Origin: Pedobacter nototheniae | GTDB lineage: Bacteria > Bacteroidota > Bacteroidia > Sphingobacteriales > Sphingobacteriaceae | Length of the DNA stretch: 64,000 bases | Reading direction: 5' to 3' | Assembly: GCF_004335085.1 (NCBI RefSeq) | Contig: NZ_RQRS01000003.1 | Location: forward strand, 124,001-188,000 | In this document: in pieces, positions 54,538 to 63,741 of the stretch | Position numbering within the stretch: the stretch's first letter is position 1 | Layout: each line of letters begins with the position of its first letter | Made by a program: the position numbers and the translations under genes | Notes under the pieces: generated by a model | The model's database searches: none | Told to the model about the DNA's origin: nothing | The model's input: only the letters and a program-made list of their open reading frames with translations

Positions 54538-55755
54538 TTAGGATTTATTGTTTTCCGCTATTGCGGGTATTTTTTTCTTTTTCTTTTTGCCCCACCAAAT
54601 TATAAATCCGGTTATGGGCAAGCTTGCAGCAATAAAACTTGCTAGAAAGGCTAAAATTTTACCAGGCAAGCCCAAAATTGCGCCAACATGGATATCGTAG
54701 TTCATAGCGATTAGCTTTTCGCCAGCATTTTTTTCAGAGTAATCTCTCTTGTTTAATATTTTTCCGGTGTATTGGTCAAATTGTAATTCATCATAGTTGT
54801 AATAGGTTTGTTTTCCTTTATAACCATTGGCGTAAATTACTGCGCTACCTGTACTAAATGCTGGAGACATGCCAATACGATCGGCATCCTTAAATTTTTG
54901 TTTAGCAGTTTCAAACGCAATATCAAATGGGTTTTTAATACTGGTTTGTGTGGAGTCTGATTTTCCAGTAATATTTACAGGCGGCGTAATGCTTCTTGAT
55001 GCTACAACATAAACCGTTGCCTGAAACCATTGAAATGCCCAAACCATTCCTGTTAAAGCTAGCACCAAGCAAATTGTTACTACATAAAACCCTAACACAT
55101 TATGTAAGTCGTAGTTGATCCGTTTAAATTTTGCACTCCATTTAACCTTAAAACTTTTATCGAAATTAGATTTTTTCAGGTTTTTAGGCCACCACATTAC
55201 GATGCCTGAAATAAGTAAGAAAACAAAAATAAAGGTAGCCCAGCCAATAATTTGCTGCCCAATTGGATGATTAATCAGGAAACTCCAATGGAGCATTTTA
55301 ATGATTCCAAAAAACTCATATTTATAATCGGCAACTAAGGTAACCTTTCCCGAATAGGGATTGATGAGTACTAAATCATAGTAATCTATTGAGTCAAAAT
55401 ACCAAAATGCTTTAGAATTGCCTTCTTTGTAGGTACCAAATTCCCAAGCTCTATCCGGTGCTTTATAAGCATTAATGAATGATATTTTTTTCTTGCCCCC
55501 CAAAGCCTTTTCTGCAGTTACTTTTAAAGTGCTTAATGCAATTGTTTGCGGGTTGGCTGGAACATCTACAAACATTTCCTTTTTGTGGATAAACTCTGTT
55601 ATCTCTTTTTGAAAAGCGAAAATGCAACCGGTAACACCTAAGTGGAAAACAACAAGCCCTGATGCTATGCCGAGCCATAGGTGCAGCCAATCGCTTATCC
55701 TCCTTAATCTGGATTTTTTAGATTTCGTTTTTGGGTTTTGTTTTGTAGTTGCCAT
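54538..55755 (-). CDS. PepSY-associated TM helix protein
   Basis: This 405-residue membrane protein has a Lys-rich N-terminus, then a first membrane helix (WLHLWLGIASGLVVFHLGV, residues 24-42), further helices near 175-195 (IIGWATFIFVFLLISGIVMW), 215-240 and 365-390, and a Lys-rich end. PepSY-TM proteins accompany siderophore receptors and several are proposed to reduce ferric siderophores. It lies 72 bases after the DUF4198 gene and 11 before the DUF6607 gene. A role in iron release from a siderophore is inferred from this context. Confidence 0.88.
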   Translation of the reverse strand: MATTKQNPKTKSKKSRLRRISDWLHLWLGIASGLVVFHLGVTGCIFAFQKEITEFIHKKEMFVDVPANPQTIALSTLKVTAEKALGGKKKISFINAYKAPDRAWEFGTYKEGNSKAFWYFDSIDYYDLVLINPYSGKVTLVADYKYEFFGIIKMLHWSFLINHPIGQQIIGWATFIFVFLLISGIVMWWPKNLKKSNFDKSFKVKWSAKFKRINYDLHNVLGFYVVTICLVLALTGMVWAFQWFQATVYVVASRSITPPVNITGKSDSTQTSIKNPFDIAFETAKQKFKDADRIGMSPAFSTGSAVIYANGYKGKQTYYNYDELQFDQYTGKILNKRDYSEKNAGEKLIAMNYDIHVGAILGLPGKILAFLASFIAASLPITGFIIWWGKKKKKKIPAIAENNKS

Positions 55756-55827
55756 TTAAATGGTGTTAATAAAAAAGACCAGTCGACTATAAAAAAGCCA
55801 ACTGGGTATAAATTTAGGGTATATAAC

Positions 55828-56538
55828 TTATTTAACCTCAGTAAAATAAGTTACTAAGTGCCATACTTTGTCATAACTTTTATCATGCAAAGTACCAGGT
55901 GTTTTATCTTCTGTGAATGCTTCGAGGAAATAATTTCCCTTTTGCACAGCTTTAAAAGTGTATTTGCCTGTTGCGTCGGTTTCTGGTTCTTGTTTTGTCC
56001 AATCAGGATTAATGATGCTAACTTTTTGTTTTGCAAAAGGTGCTTTATTGTAAACTAATTCATGTGTGGTTGTTTCGCCCACCTTTAAAAAAGTTTTTTC
56101 TGGTTTGATAATTAGTGCTGCACTTGCTGGGAAAGACAAATTATTTTTAGCATTTCCAACAGCTACGTCAGCAAAAGCATAATATTCAATTTTAGCATGT
56201 TCGTAAATGTCTTTTACTTCATGAACAATTGATAATTTATAAGTCCCATCCTGATCTGGAGTAAAAGTAGCTTTAAAGAAAAGCACATCTGGTGTTGCAG
56301 TTAAAACCTTTGTACTCCCATTTGGTGCTGTTAAAACCAAGCTAAATTCTTTTAAGTTGCTAAACCATTTTTTTGCCGAATCTGGTTCTTTGGATTCGTA
56401 TTCGCCAAAAAAGACTTTCACTTCTTGCGCTTGTCCTTTTTTACCTGTAGAAGAAGTTTCTATCCACAATGCATGAGCAAAAGCGCTGGAAACGCTAAAT
56501 GCAAAGAAAAGGAGTAATAGAGAGATTTTAGTTTTCAT
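55828..56538 (-). CDS. DUF4198 domain-containing secreted protein
   Basis: This 236-residue periplasmic protein has a signal peptide (residues 1-21, ending AFA). The mature N-terminus HALWIETSSTGKKGQAQEVK is typical of DUF4198. Ig-like beta segments (VKVFFGEYESKEP, VGETTTHELVYNKAPFAKQK) and a C-terminal YDKVWHLVTYF follow. The family is linked to metal (nickel, cobalt or iron) transport. It lies 62 bases after the second receptor gene in the five-gene operon. Confidence 0.87.
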   Translation of the reverse strand: MKTKISLLLLFFAFSVSSAFAHALWIETSSTGKKGQAQEVKVFFGEYESKEPDSAKKWFSNLKEFSLVLTAPNGSTKVLTATPDVLFFKATFTPDQDGTYKLSIVHEVKDIYEHAKIEYYAFADVAVGNAKNNLSFPASAALIIKPEKTFLKVGETTTHELVYNKAPFAKQKVSIINPDWTKQEPETDATGKYTFKAVQKGNYFLEAFTEDKTPGTLHDKSYDKVWHLVTYFTEVK

Positions 56539-56600
56539 AATTTTGAGGTTATATGTTTAAAAGCTGGTAGCGATCATCTGAAAACCGCCACCAACGGGGA

Positions 56601-59021
56601 TTAAAATTTGTATGCTACGCTAACTCTACAATTTCTAGGTGCCTCTGCTTGTGTGTAATAAGCATTTAACCATTCGTAGTAAGAACCACTGTATAAGTAT
56701 TTATCCAAAATATTGAAAACATTACCGGTGATTTTAAATTGAGAATGTTCGTAAAATAAACCTCCATCCAGTTTAAAATAGTTTGGAAGCTTTTGCAACC
56801 CAACGCTCCAGCCATCTGTGGCTCTATCTGCCAGATAAGTAAAACCACCAGAAATTCCTGAACCCTTTAAAGCGCCGTTTTGTATGGTATACGTTAGCCA
56901 TGCATTAGCTACGTGTTTTGCAAAGCCTGGCACTACATCTCCAACATTGATAGATGTTACGCCAGGTGCTACTTCTGTTACTTTTGCATCCGTATAGGCA
57001 TAGTTTGCAATTAAAGTTAGCCCGTTAGTTATTTTTCCTCTTAAATCAAATTCTACACCCTGCGCTCTTTTTGTACCCAAAACAACGCTGTAGTTCTCTT
57101 TAGTTGGGTTTGTAGGATCAGTTGGATTAGGAATAAATGCGTTCGTTGGATCGGGTGTTAATTCGTTGTGTTTATTAATTCTATAAACAGATAATGTTGT
57201 GTTCCACTTTCCATCAAACCAATCTTTTTTAATCCCAATTTCATTATTTGTACCCGTAATTGGTTCTACTTTACCATTATTGCGCAATATTCCGCTTTGT
57301 GGTAAAAAGGCTTCATCGTAAACAGCATAAACTGAAGTGCTTTTATCAACCGATACGCTTAAACCAACACGTGGCGTAAAGTGTTTTGCTTTATCAGGAG
57401 CGCCACCCCAAGCCGATTGATTAACATATGTATAACGGCCAGCAAGTGTTAAACGAACAACATTATTAAAGAAACCTAATTCGTCCTGCAGGTATCCGCT
57501 TAAGTATTTGGAATCTATTAATCCACCTGCGTTGATTGCTCTTTGCTTCAATGGTGTTGTACGGTCAAAATCCGGATAACCATTGGATGGGAAACCATAA
57601 TTTGGATTATTTAAATCGAAAGGAGAAGATGCTAAATCTAAGTCATGAGATTGCCCCCAGTCTGCTATATAGTTTTTCTTACCTCCATCAAATCCAGCTA
57701 AAATTCTGTGGTTAATGCCACCTGTTTTAATCTGACCGTTAATAAATAACTGAGCCAATTTCATGCTACTTTCTGCATCCCAAATCCCAACACTTCTAAT
57801 TAGAGTGTTATTAGCGTTCACAGAGGATGGCCATGAGCTGTAACCGTTTTGAAGGTATTTGAAATAAGCCGCCTGAGAGGTTAATTTCCAGGTACTGCTA
57901 AAGTTATGTTGCAAGTTTAAAAACAAACTATGGTCTTTCATTCTTGTAGGCGGTAATCCAGGCTGAGTCAAAGTTAATTCACGAGGGAATTGTGCATAGC
58001 CACCTGGAGCAAAAAGATAGTAAGAACCAACTTCCGTCATTTTCGCATTTTGGAAAGTATATTCAGCCGTTAACTTAGTTTTATCAGTAATTTGATAACT
58101 TAAAACAGGCGCAAAGCTATATCTATCGTTTTGCTCATACTTGCGAAAAGAGCCCTTGTTTTGAACAGCTGTATTTAAACGGAATAATAACTTTCCATCA
58201 TCTGTTAATTTATGATCAAAATCTACAGTTGTTCTGTACAAACCATAACTTCCGGCGGTAAAAGAAACTTCGCCACGGTTAAAGCCAGTAGGTTTTTTAG
58301 TTACCACATTATACATTCCACTCGGGTCGCCACTGCTTAACATAAAGCCAGCCGGTCCTTTAACAAATTCAATATGATCTACAAAACTCATATCTTCTGT
58401 TAGCGGGCCCCAGAAAGAGTTCACCACATTAAAACCATTGCGCATAGCTTGAATTTGCGAACCTCTCATGCTTATGTTGGTGTACATATCTCCCCAGTGC
58501 TCCATCCTTACGGCACCACTAACATTTCTGATTAAACCATCGCTCATGCTAATAATTTGCTGATCTTTTAGCACCTGATCGCTCACAATTTGTATGTTTT
58601 GAGGTGCTTCAAGTAAAGGTTCATTTAATCTCAAGGATGCAGAAGGTAAACTAATTTTATAACGATTGTTTTTTCCTGCAATGGTAACTTCTTCCAAAGC
58701 CTGATCGGTTTCTACAAGAGTAAAGTTTACCTCTTTGTTTTCTCCGGCAATAACTGTAATTGTTTTGTCCGAAGGCTTAATTCCTACAGCAGATGCAACA
58801 ATTGTATAAGTGCCTGGCTTTATTTTATGCAGAGTATAAAAACCCTTTTCATCCGTTGTGTTTCCAGAGTTACTACCCTTTAAACCAATTGAGATATAGG
58901 ATGCTGCTTTACCATCTGCGGTAGTAACCTTACCTTTTATTGTTGCAAACTGCTGTGCAAATGCAATCATGTTTAAAAACAACATCCCTGCTGTTAATGC
59001 TAATACTCTAAGTTTATTCAT
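56601..59021 (-). CDS. TonB-dependent siderophore receptor (second in operon)
   Basis: This 806-residue outer-membrane receptor has a signal peptide (residues 1-22). A CarboxypepD_reg-like domain follows (TIKGKVTTADGKAASYISIG, then GTYTIVASAVGIKPSDKTIT). The plug starts near 130 (LLEAPQNIQIVSDQVLKDQQ) with SGDPSGMYNVVTKKPTGFNR near 230. The barrel ends in VSVAYKF. The plug signatures are those of FhuE/FoxA-like ferric-siderophore receptors. It starts 22 bases downstream of the first receptor's stop, and the two are paralogous in layout. Confidence 0.93.
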   Translation of the reverse strand: MNKLRVLALTAGMLFLNMIAFAQQFATIKGKVTTADGKAASYISIGLKGSNSGNTTDEKGFYTLHKIKPGTYTIVASAVGIKPSDKTITVIAGENKEVNFTLVETDQALEEVTIAGKNNRYKISLPSASLRLNEPLLEAPQNIQIVSDQVLKDQQIISMSDGLIRNVSGAVRMEHWGDMYTNISMRGSQIQAMRNGFNVVNSFWGPLTEDMSFVDHIEFVKGPAGFMLSSGDPSGMYNVVTKKPTGFNRGEVSFTAGSYGLYRTTVDFDHKLTDDGKLLFRLNTAVQNKGSFRKYEQNDRYSFAPVLSYQITDKTKLTAEYTFQNAKMTEVGSYYLFAPGGYAQFPRELTLTQPGLPPTRMKDHSLFLNLQHNFSSTWKLTSQAAYFKYLQNGYSSWPSSVNANNTLIRSVGIWDAESSMKLAQLFINGQIKTGGINHRILAGFDGGKKNYIADWGQSHDLDLASSPFDLNNPNYGFPSNGYPDFDRTTPLKQRAINAGGLIDSKYLSGYLQDELGFFNNVVRLTLAGRYTYVNQSAWGGAPDKAKHFTPRVGLSVSVDKSTSVYAVYDEAFLPQSGILRNNGKVEPITGTNNEIGIKKDWFDGKWNTTLSVYRINKHNELTPDPTNAFIPNPTDPTNPTKENYSVVLGTKRAQGVEFDLRGKITNGLTLIANYAYTDAKVTEVAPGVTSINVGDVVPGFAKHVANAWLTYTIQNGALKGSGISGGFTYLADRATDGWSVGLQKLPNYFKLDGGLFYEHSQFKITGNVFNILDKYLYSGSYYEWLNAYYTQAEAPRNCRVSVAYKF

Positions 59022-59043
59022 TGATCGTTAATTTATTTAAGTA

Positions 59044-61497
59044 TTAAAATTTATAGGTAACGCTACCGGTAACGGTTCTTAAATCTTGAGGATTCATGGT
59101 GCTGTAACCTGTCCAATATTTTTTGTTTGTAAAGTTGTCTACCTTAGCACCAATTCTAAATCTGGTGTGGTCATAAAATACTGAAGCATTAAATACTTTA
59201 TAAGCTGGAAGGATGAAAACACCCTGACTAATGCTATTTACAATTTTGTTATCGCTAGCATAATTTCCGCCAGCACCTAAGCCAAAACCTTTAATTGCAC
59301 CATCCATAAATTTGTAACTGATCCATAAATTTGCCGAATATGGAGCTGCAGAATAAGCATCTCTTTTTCCTTCAACATCTGCATCTGCATTTACCAAGCG
59401 ATTATCGTTATAAGCAAAACCAGCAATAATATTTAAGCCATTAACTGGATTGGCAATAATTTCGGCTTCAACACCTTTACTGATTTTATTTCCATCCTGA
59501 ATTCTAGCATTAGGATTTGATAAATCGCCACTGTAACCTCTAACAATATCTTTAACCTTGATGTAGTAATAAGATACCGAACCAGTAAGTCTGTTGCCAA
59601 AAGCATTCATTTTAACACCACCCTCAATTTGGTTGGCTTGTTCTGCCTTAAATGCAGAACCTTTATAATCTATTCCGTTTACATTGTTAAAGCCATTTTG
59701 GTAGTTGGCAAATAACGATAGCTGATCTTTAATTGGTTGGAAGACCAAACCGAATTTTGGAGAGAAAACCGTTTGCTTGTAAGCTGTAGGAGGTGTTGAG
59801 TGCGCACGGTCTGTATAAGTTGTATTGCTAAATCTATCAACCCTTAAAGCAGCAAGCGCAATTAATCTATCCGTTAAGTTAATCACATCAGATGCATAAG
59901 CACTATAAGTATTAGATATTCCATTATCTGCATAATTGAAAACCGTAGCTGGGTCTTTAGCATTTGCAGCGTAGAAATTTGCTAGATTATACTCGGTGAA
60001 ATTATTATAATTGGCACCGTTTCCGTTTTTGTTTGTAAAGTCAAATGTATTAATCGAATAAAATAACTGATCAGAGTTGCGGCGTAAATAATCTAACCCA
60101 ATAACAACTCTGTTTTTAATTGATCCGATATTAAAAGTTCCATTAAAGTTTTGTTGTACTTCGTAGAAATTAACTTTGCTGTTATCTGTTGATTGATCTG
60201 CTCTTGAAAGATTTTCAGCTCCGGGGCCTGCTGCCGGATTTCCTCCGGGAATATTTTTATTCGGAACTAAAAACAAATAAGTTCCGCGGCCATTTGAAAA
60301 GCTATAGCTTGATGAAAAATTAGTATGTGACGACCAGTTTTCGTTAAACTTATAATTGGCCTGAGCAAAAAAGTTTGTGCTTTTATATTTTTGCTTCATT
60401 GCATCGCCAGTAAACGATTTTTCATAATTAATACCAGCTTGATCTGCTCTGTCAAATCCTAAATCTTTTACAGGAAAATAGAAGAAAACAAAAGGCTTTA
60501 AAGTATTTGTTCCACTTGAAATTTCCGCATCAAAATTAAAGTCTAACTTATCCGTTGCTTTGTAAGATAAACTTGGAGCGATAAAAATTCCTCTGTCATA
60601 TACGTTTTCCTGAAAAGAACCTTTGTAATTATAAGAAGTATTTAAGCGAGCGTAAATTTTATTGTTTTTATCAACAGGAAAATTAAAGTCTGTACTTACT
60701 CGGTTAAAATCGTAACTACCTGCAGAGTAGGTTACTTCTCCGCCCAAGCCTTCGTAAGGCTTTTTAGTTACACGGTTAATTAAACCACCGTATGAAGTTA
60801 ATGTACTACCAAATAATGTAGCGGATGGGCCCTTAATTATTTCAACACTTTCAAGGTTGGCAGCATCATTACGACTGGTTACTAAACCAGCAATCCCGTT
60901 TCTTAGTTTTGCCTGTACAATAAAACCCCTTGATGCATAGTAAGCACCACCATCGCCACCGCGAGAAGTAGCTTCCCACATTTTTTGAAGCCCTGTTGCA
61001 TTTCTTGTTGCATCATCTACAGAAAATACCAACTGATCTGCCAAAGTTTCTTTACCAATTGTGGTATAAACCTGAGGGTTTTCAAGGTTGGTGATCGGCA
61101 TTTTTGCTACAAAATCACTCTTTTTTGAGGCATATTTATTTGTTTTGCCGCGATTGATGTTTACTTCACTTAACTGATTGGCACTTTGGCTAATAACAAA
61201 ATCAACAGTAAGGTTTTCTCCCGCAATAACGGTAATCGTTTTTTCTGTAGTTTTTACACCAACTGCCGAAGCCCGTATAGTATAAACACCTGCCTTAACT
61301 CTTGAGATTTCGAAAACTCCGTTTTCATTCGTTTCGTTGCCTAGGCCCTTGCCTTTTAAACCAACAGAAATATAGGCTGCAGGTTTACCATCTGATGTGG
61401 TTATAGTACCTTTAATGGTTGAAAGTTGCTGAGAAAAAGCAGTTGTACTTATTATGGAGAGGAGAACTGTTAAACTGAGAAGTAAAAATTTACGCAT
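59044..61497 (-). CDS. TonB-dependent siderophore receptor (first in operon)
   Basis: From ATG 61497 this 817-residue receptor has a signal peptide (RKFLLLSLTVLLSIISTTAF), a CarboxypepD_reg-like domain (STIKGTITTSDGKPAAYISV), a plug with ESVEIIKGPSATLFGSTLTS near 230 and a barrel ending GSVTYKF. It begins the operon of two receptors, DUF4198, PepSY and DUF6607 genes. The frame extends 16 codons upstream to a farther ATG, but that leader (MPLFCGCLELIQIKDD) is not signal-peptide-like, so I use 61497. Two Fur-like palindromes lie just upstream. The ligand is unknown. Confidence 0.92.
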   Translation of the reverse strand: MRKFLLLSLTVLLSIISTTAFSQQLSTIKGTITTSDGKPAAYISVGLKGKGLGNETNENGVFEISRVKAGVYTIRASAVGVKTTEKTITVIAGENLTVDFVISQSANQLSEVNINRGKTNKYASKKSDFVAKMPITNLENPQVYTTIGKETLADQLVFSVDDATRNATGLQKMWEATSRGGDGGAYYASRGFIVQAKLRNGIAGLVTSRNDAANLESVEIIKGPSATLFGSTLTSYGGLINRVTKKPYEGLGGEVTYSAGSYDFNRVSTDFNFPVDKNNKIYARLNTSYNYKGSFQENVYDRGIFIAPSLSYKATDKLDFNFDAEISSGTNTLKPFVFFYFPVKDLGFDRADQAGINYEKSFTGDAMKQKYKSTNFFAQANYKFNENWSSHTNFSSSYSFSNGRGTYLFLVPNKNIPGGNPAAGPGAENLSRADQSTDNSKVNFYEVQQNFNGTFNIGSIKNRVVIGLDYLRRNSDQLFYSINTFDFTNKNGNGANYNNFTEYNLANFYAANAKDPATVFNYADNGISNTYSAYASDVINLTDRLIALAALRVDRFSNTTYTDRAHSTPPTAYKQTVFSPKFGLVFQPIKDQLSLFANYQNGFNNVNGIDYKGSAFKAEQANQIEGGVKMNAFGNRLTGSVSYYYIKVKDIVRGYSGDLSNPNARIQDGNKISKGVEAEIIANPVNGLNIIAGFAYNDNRLVNADADVEGKRDAYSAAPYSANLWISYKFMDGAIKGFGLGAGGNYASDNKIVNSISQGVFILPAYKVFNASVFYDHTRFRIGAKVDNFTNKKYWTGYSTMNPQDLRTVTGSVTYKF

Positions 61498-61505
61498 ATC
61501 GTCTT

Positions 61506-61528
61506 TTATTTGGATTAATTCTAAACAG
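61506..61528 (-). promoter_or_regulatory. Candidate Fur box (proximal) of the iron operon
   Basis: A 23-bp imperfect palindrome begins TTATTTGGATTAATTCTAAA on the plus strand. It shares TTATTTnGAnTAATTCTAAA with the distal copy at 61564-61586 and starts 9 bases upstream of the receptor ATG, where a repressor would block transcription or translation. Confidence 0.5.
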
Positions 61529-61563
61529 CCGCAAAATAACGGCACAAAAACTTAGAATCCAAA

Positions 61564-61586
61564 TTATTTTGACTAATTCTAAATAA
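61564..61586 (-). promoter_or_regulatory. Candidate Fur box (distal) of the iron operon
   Basis: A 23-bp imperfect palindrome begins TTATTTTGACTAATTCTAAA on the plus strand, close to its own reverse complement. It has the TTTAGA-n-TCnAAA layout of Fur-type operators in Bacteroidota as I recall them. It lies 67 bases before the receptor ATG. Confidence 0.5.
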
Positions 61587-61755
61587 GGACGGCGTATTTA
61601 ACATTTCATTCCGAAAAATGCGTTAAAAACCAAACTAAAAAGGGTTAAAGTACCTGTGTATTGGGAGTTAAAGAGAGCGCTGCTGGTAGCAAGCGAGGGA
61701 AATTACTAAGATTGCCTAGTTCTTGTAGTGAATATAAAAAAAATAGGCATTAAAA

Positions 61756-61782
61756 AAGGATTGCCTTACAAAAAGACAATCC
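61756..61782 (-). terminator. Weak terminator of the DUF4397 gene
   Basis: AGGATTG and CAATCCT form a short stem about 25 bases past the DUF4397 stop. The loop is 13 bases, so strength is uncertain. A-rich sequence on the plus side provides a U-tract. Confidence 0.5.
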
Positions 61783-61807
61783 TGGTTTATTTGTGTATGA
61801 TTTAAAT

Positions 61808-62512
61808 TTATTGAATTTTAAGTACCTGCAACGTAAATGGTCTTTCGGCGTCACTTGCGGGATTAGCTAAACCTCCAAAAATCACATCGTAATGGTAGCC
61901 GGCGGCTAAAGTTGTGCCTGCTAGCGTAATTTTTACAGCACCACCGCTTGTTTCTTTGGCATCAAAAGAAATAGAACCGGCATCTACAGCAATAAAACCG
62001 CTAATAGCTTTAAAAGCTTTATTGCTAATTAATGGAGTAGTTGCGCCAGTTTTTGCTAAATCTAGTGCCGCAGCATCAGGAGATAAATTTATAAAACGGA
62101 TGTATGCTTTAGTTGCATCCGGTGTGCTTACATCATCGGTCGTTAATAAGCCATCGAGTTGACCAGGTTTATTAATTAAATAAAAAGAAGAGTATTTATT
62201 TTGTGCAAGCGTTAAATCTTTACTAAGCAAGCTTTCAGTATTGCTGGCCGTAGTAAACTTTAAAGTGTAAGTTCCAGGTGAGCCTGCTTTATAAACAGAT
62301 GCGCCAGCAAATGGTAGCGCAACCGAATTTATTTGAGTACCACTCAAATAAACATTATAGGTAGCAGCAGTAGGCGAAGAGTTTACTACCCTTAAATTTG
62401 TAACTGGCGTTTCTGTAGTGTCTGTCTTTTTACAAGCAACTATAGAAACTGCCATGGTTAGTAAAAGAAGTAGTTTAGGAGAAGATTTTTTTAATAATGT
62501 AAAATTTTTCAT
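61808..62512 (-). CDS. DUF4397 domain-containing lipoprotein
   Basis: This 234-residue exported protein has a lipoprotein-type signal peptide (SIVAC at about residues 23-27, then KKTD), so it probably anchors in a membrane. The DUF4397 domain starts near 38 (TNLRVVNSSPTAATYNVYLS), with a repeated second half near 140 (YIRFINLSPDAAALDLA). DUF4397 domains are Ig-like and occur in surface proteins. It is transcribed separately from the iron operon and has its own terminator. Confidence 0.88.
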   Translation of the reverse strand: MKNFTLLKKSSPKLLLLLTMAVSIVACKKTDTTETPVTNLRVVNSSPTAATYNVYLSGTQINSVALPFAGASVYKAGSPGTYTLKFTTASNTESLLSKDLTLAQNKYSSFYLINKPGQLDGLLTTDDVSTPDATKAYIRFINLSPDAAALDLAKTGATTPLISNKAFKAISGFIAVDAGSISFDAKETSGGAVKITLAGTTLAAGYHYDVIFGGLANPASDAERPFTLQVLKIQ

Positions 62513-63041
62513 AATTCTTTTTTAGGTTTTAATTTGAACTGACCTGTACAGTTAAAACGATTGTTAGGTGGTATTCGCTACAGGCATGCAAATATTGTGT
62601 TTAACGGGCATTGCATAGTGTTAAATGATGTTAAGCAGATGTTAATTTTTTATTGTCTTTTTAACGTTTTTAATATCATCTAAAGGATATAGCCACTTTT
62701 AGTCAGGAGAATCCAATAAAATTCAGAAGAAATGATAAAAAAATGGGCATAATATTGCGTAACTCGATTTTTATTTAAACCTTTGCACCTCAATAGAGTT
62801 AAAGCCGTTTTAATACGCAAGAAATGATTAAACAATTTTTATATAAACTTTCTGTTTTCACAGCGCAAGTCGTTGCTGAGAAGAGTATGTTTATTAATCA
62901 TTTTCGGTCCGCATTCTATTACCCCTTAAGTCGGCAAAATTTTACGCCGCGTATTTAGTACATCTTACTAATACTATGAGGAATTGATCCTCTCTAAAAA
63001 CCCAATTAACAAGAATACCTTAATTTTTCGTTAGAAAACGA
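62513..63041. other. Intergenic region before the arginine genes
   Basis: I see no clear gene in these 529 bases. A 54-codon ATG frame (62824-62988) is not supported (see rejected items). A near-match to the -7 box, AACCTTTG, lies around 62780. Just before the GNAT start a short hairpin TTCGTT/AACGAA (63027-63042) overlaps the first base of the ATG and could affect initiation. Confidence 0.4.
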
Positions 63042-63740
63042 ATGGATATTAATGAATTTATAGTACAGGTTGCAATCTCTGAACATCGTGTGTTTGCAGA
63101 AGAAATTGTTACTGAAATGGCAGAATCTGCGAAAGCTCGTGGTACGGGCATTGCTAAGCGTTCTCCAGAATATGTTGCCGGAAAAATGGAAGAAGGCAAA
63201 GCGGTAATTGCCTTCCATAAAGATGGTACATGGGCAGGGTTTTGCTATATCGAAACCTGGAGCCACGGTCAGTTTGTAGCCAACTCAGGCCTCATAGTAA
63301 GTCCGAAATTTAGAAAAGCTGGTTTGGCCCATGCCATTAAAGAAAAAGTTTTCGAGCTATCTCGATCACTATATCCTAAAGCAAAAATATTTGGTTTAAC
63401 CACCGGTCTTGCCGTAATGAAAATCAATTCCGATTTAGGGTATGAGCCTGTAACCTACTCTGAATTAACACAGGATGAAGAATTTTGGAAAGGGTGCCAA
63501 AGTTGCGTTAACTTCGAAATTTTAAAAATGAAGGAGCGTAAAAACTGCATGTGTACAGCTATGCTTTACGATCCGGCTACCCAAAAGCATGATGCAGCCA
63601 AGCGTTTTGCTGAAGAATTAGAAAAGAAACCCAAATTATATGAGCGTTTTATGCGCATTAAACAACGTTTAGTTGTTAAACCGAAACCAAAAACCGGGTT
63701 AAAGGCCCTTTTGTTTTTATTTACCTTATTATTTAAATAG
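63042..63740 (+). CDS. GNAT acetyltransferase, probable N-acetylglutamate synthase of arginine synthesis
   Basis: This 232-residue protein carries a GNAT core. The region GLIVSPKFRKAGLAHAIKEK near 86-105 contains motif A, and GLTTGLAVMKINSDLGYEPV follows. A Cys pair lies at about 151-154 (CQSC), with later Cys in NCMCTAM. It ends one base before the argG start. In Bacteroidota a GNAT in this position is thought to supply N-acetylglutamate for arginine synthesis in place of ArgA or ArgJ. That role is inferred from position. The C-terminal cysteines could bind metal. Confidence 0.8.
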   Translation: MDINEFIVQVAISEHRVFAEEIVTEMAESAKARGTGIAKRSPEYVAGKMEEGKAVIAFHKDGTWAGFCYIETWSHGQFVANSGLIVSPKFRKAGLAHAIKEKVFELSRSLYPKAKIFGLTTGLAVMKINSDLGYEPVTYSELTQDEEFWKGCQSCVNFEILKMKERKNCMCTAMLYDPATQKHDAAKRFAEELEKKPKLYERFMRIKQRLVVKPKPKTGLKALLFLFTLLFK

Positions 63741-63741
63741 C

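Noticed and set aside
62824..62988. 54-codon ATG frame before the arginine genes, considered as a leader peptide
   Set aside because: It has no run of Arg codons, no following terminator hairpin and no family match, so an attenuation leader is not supported.
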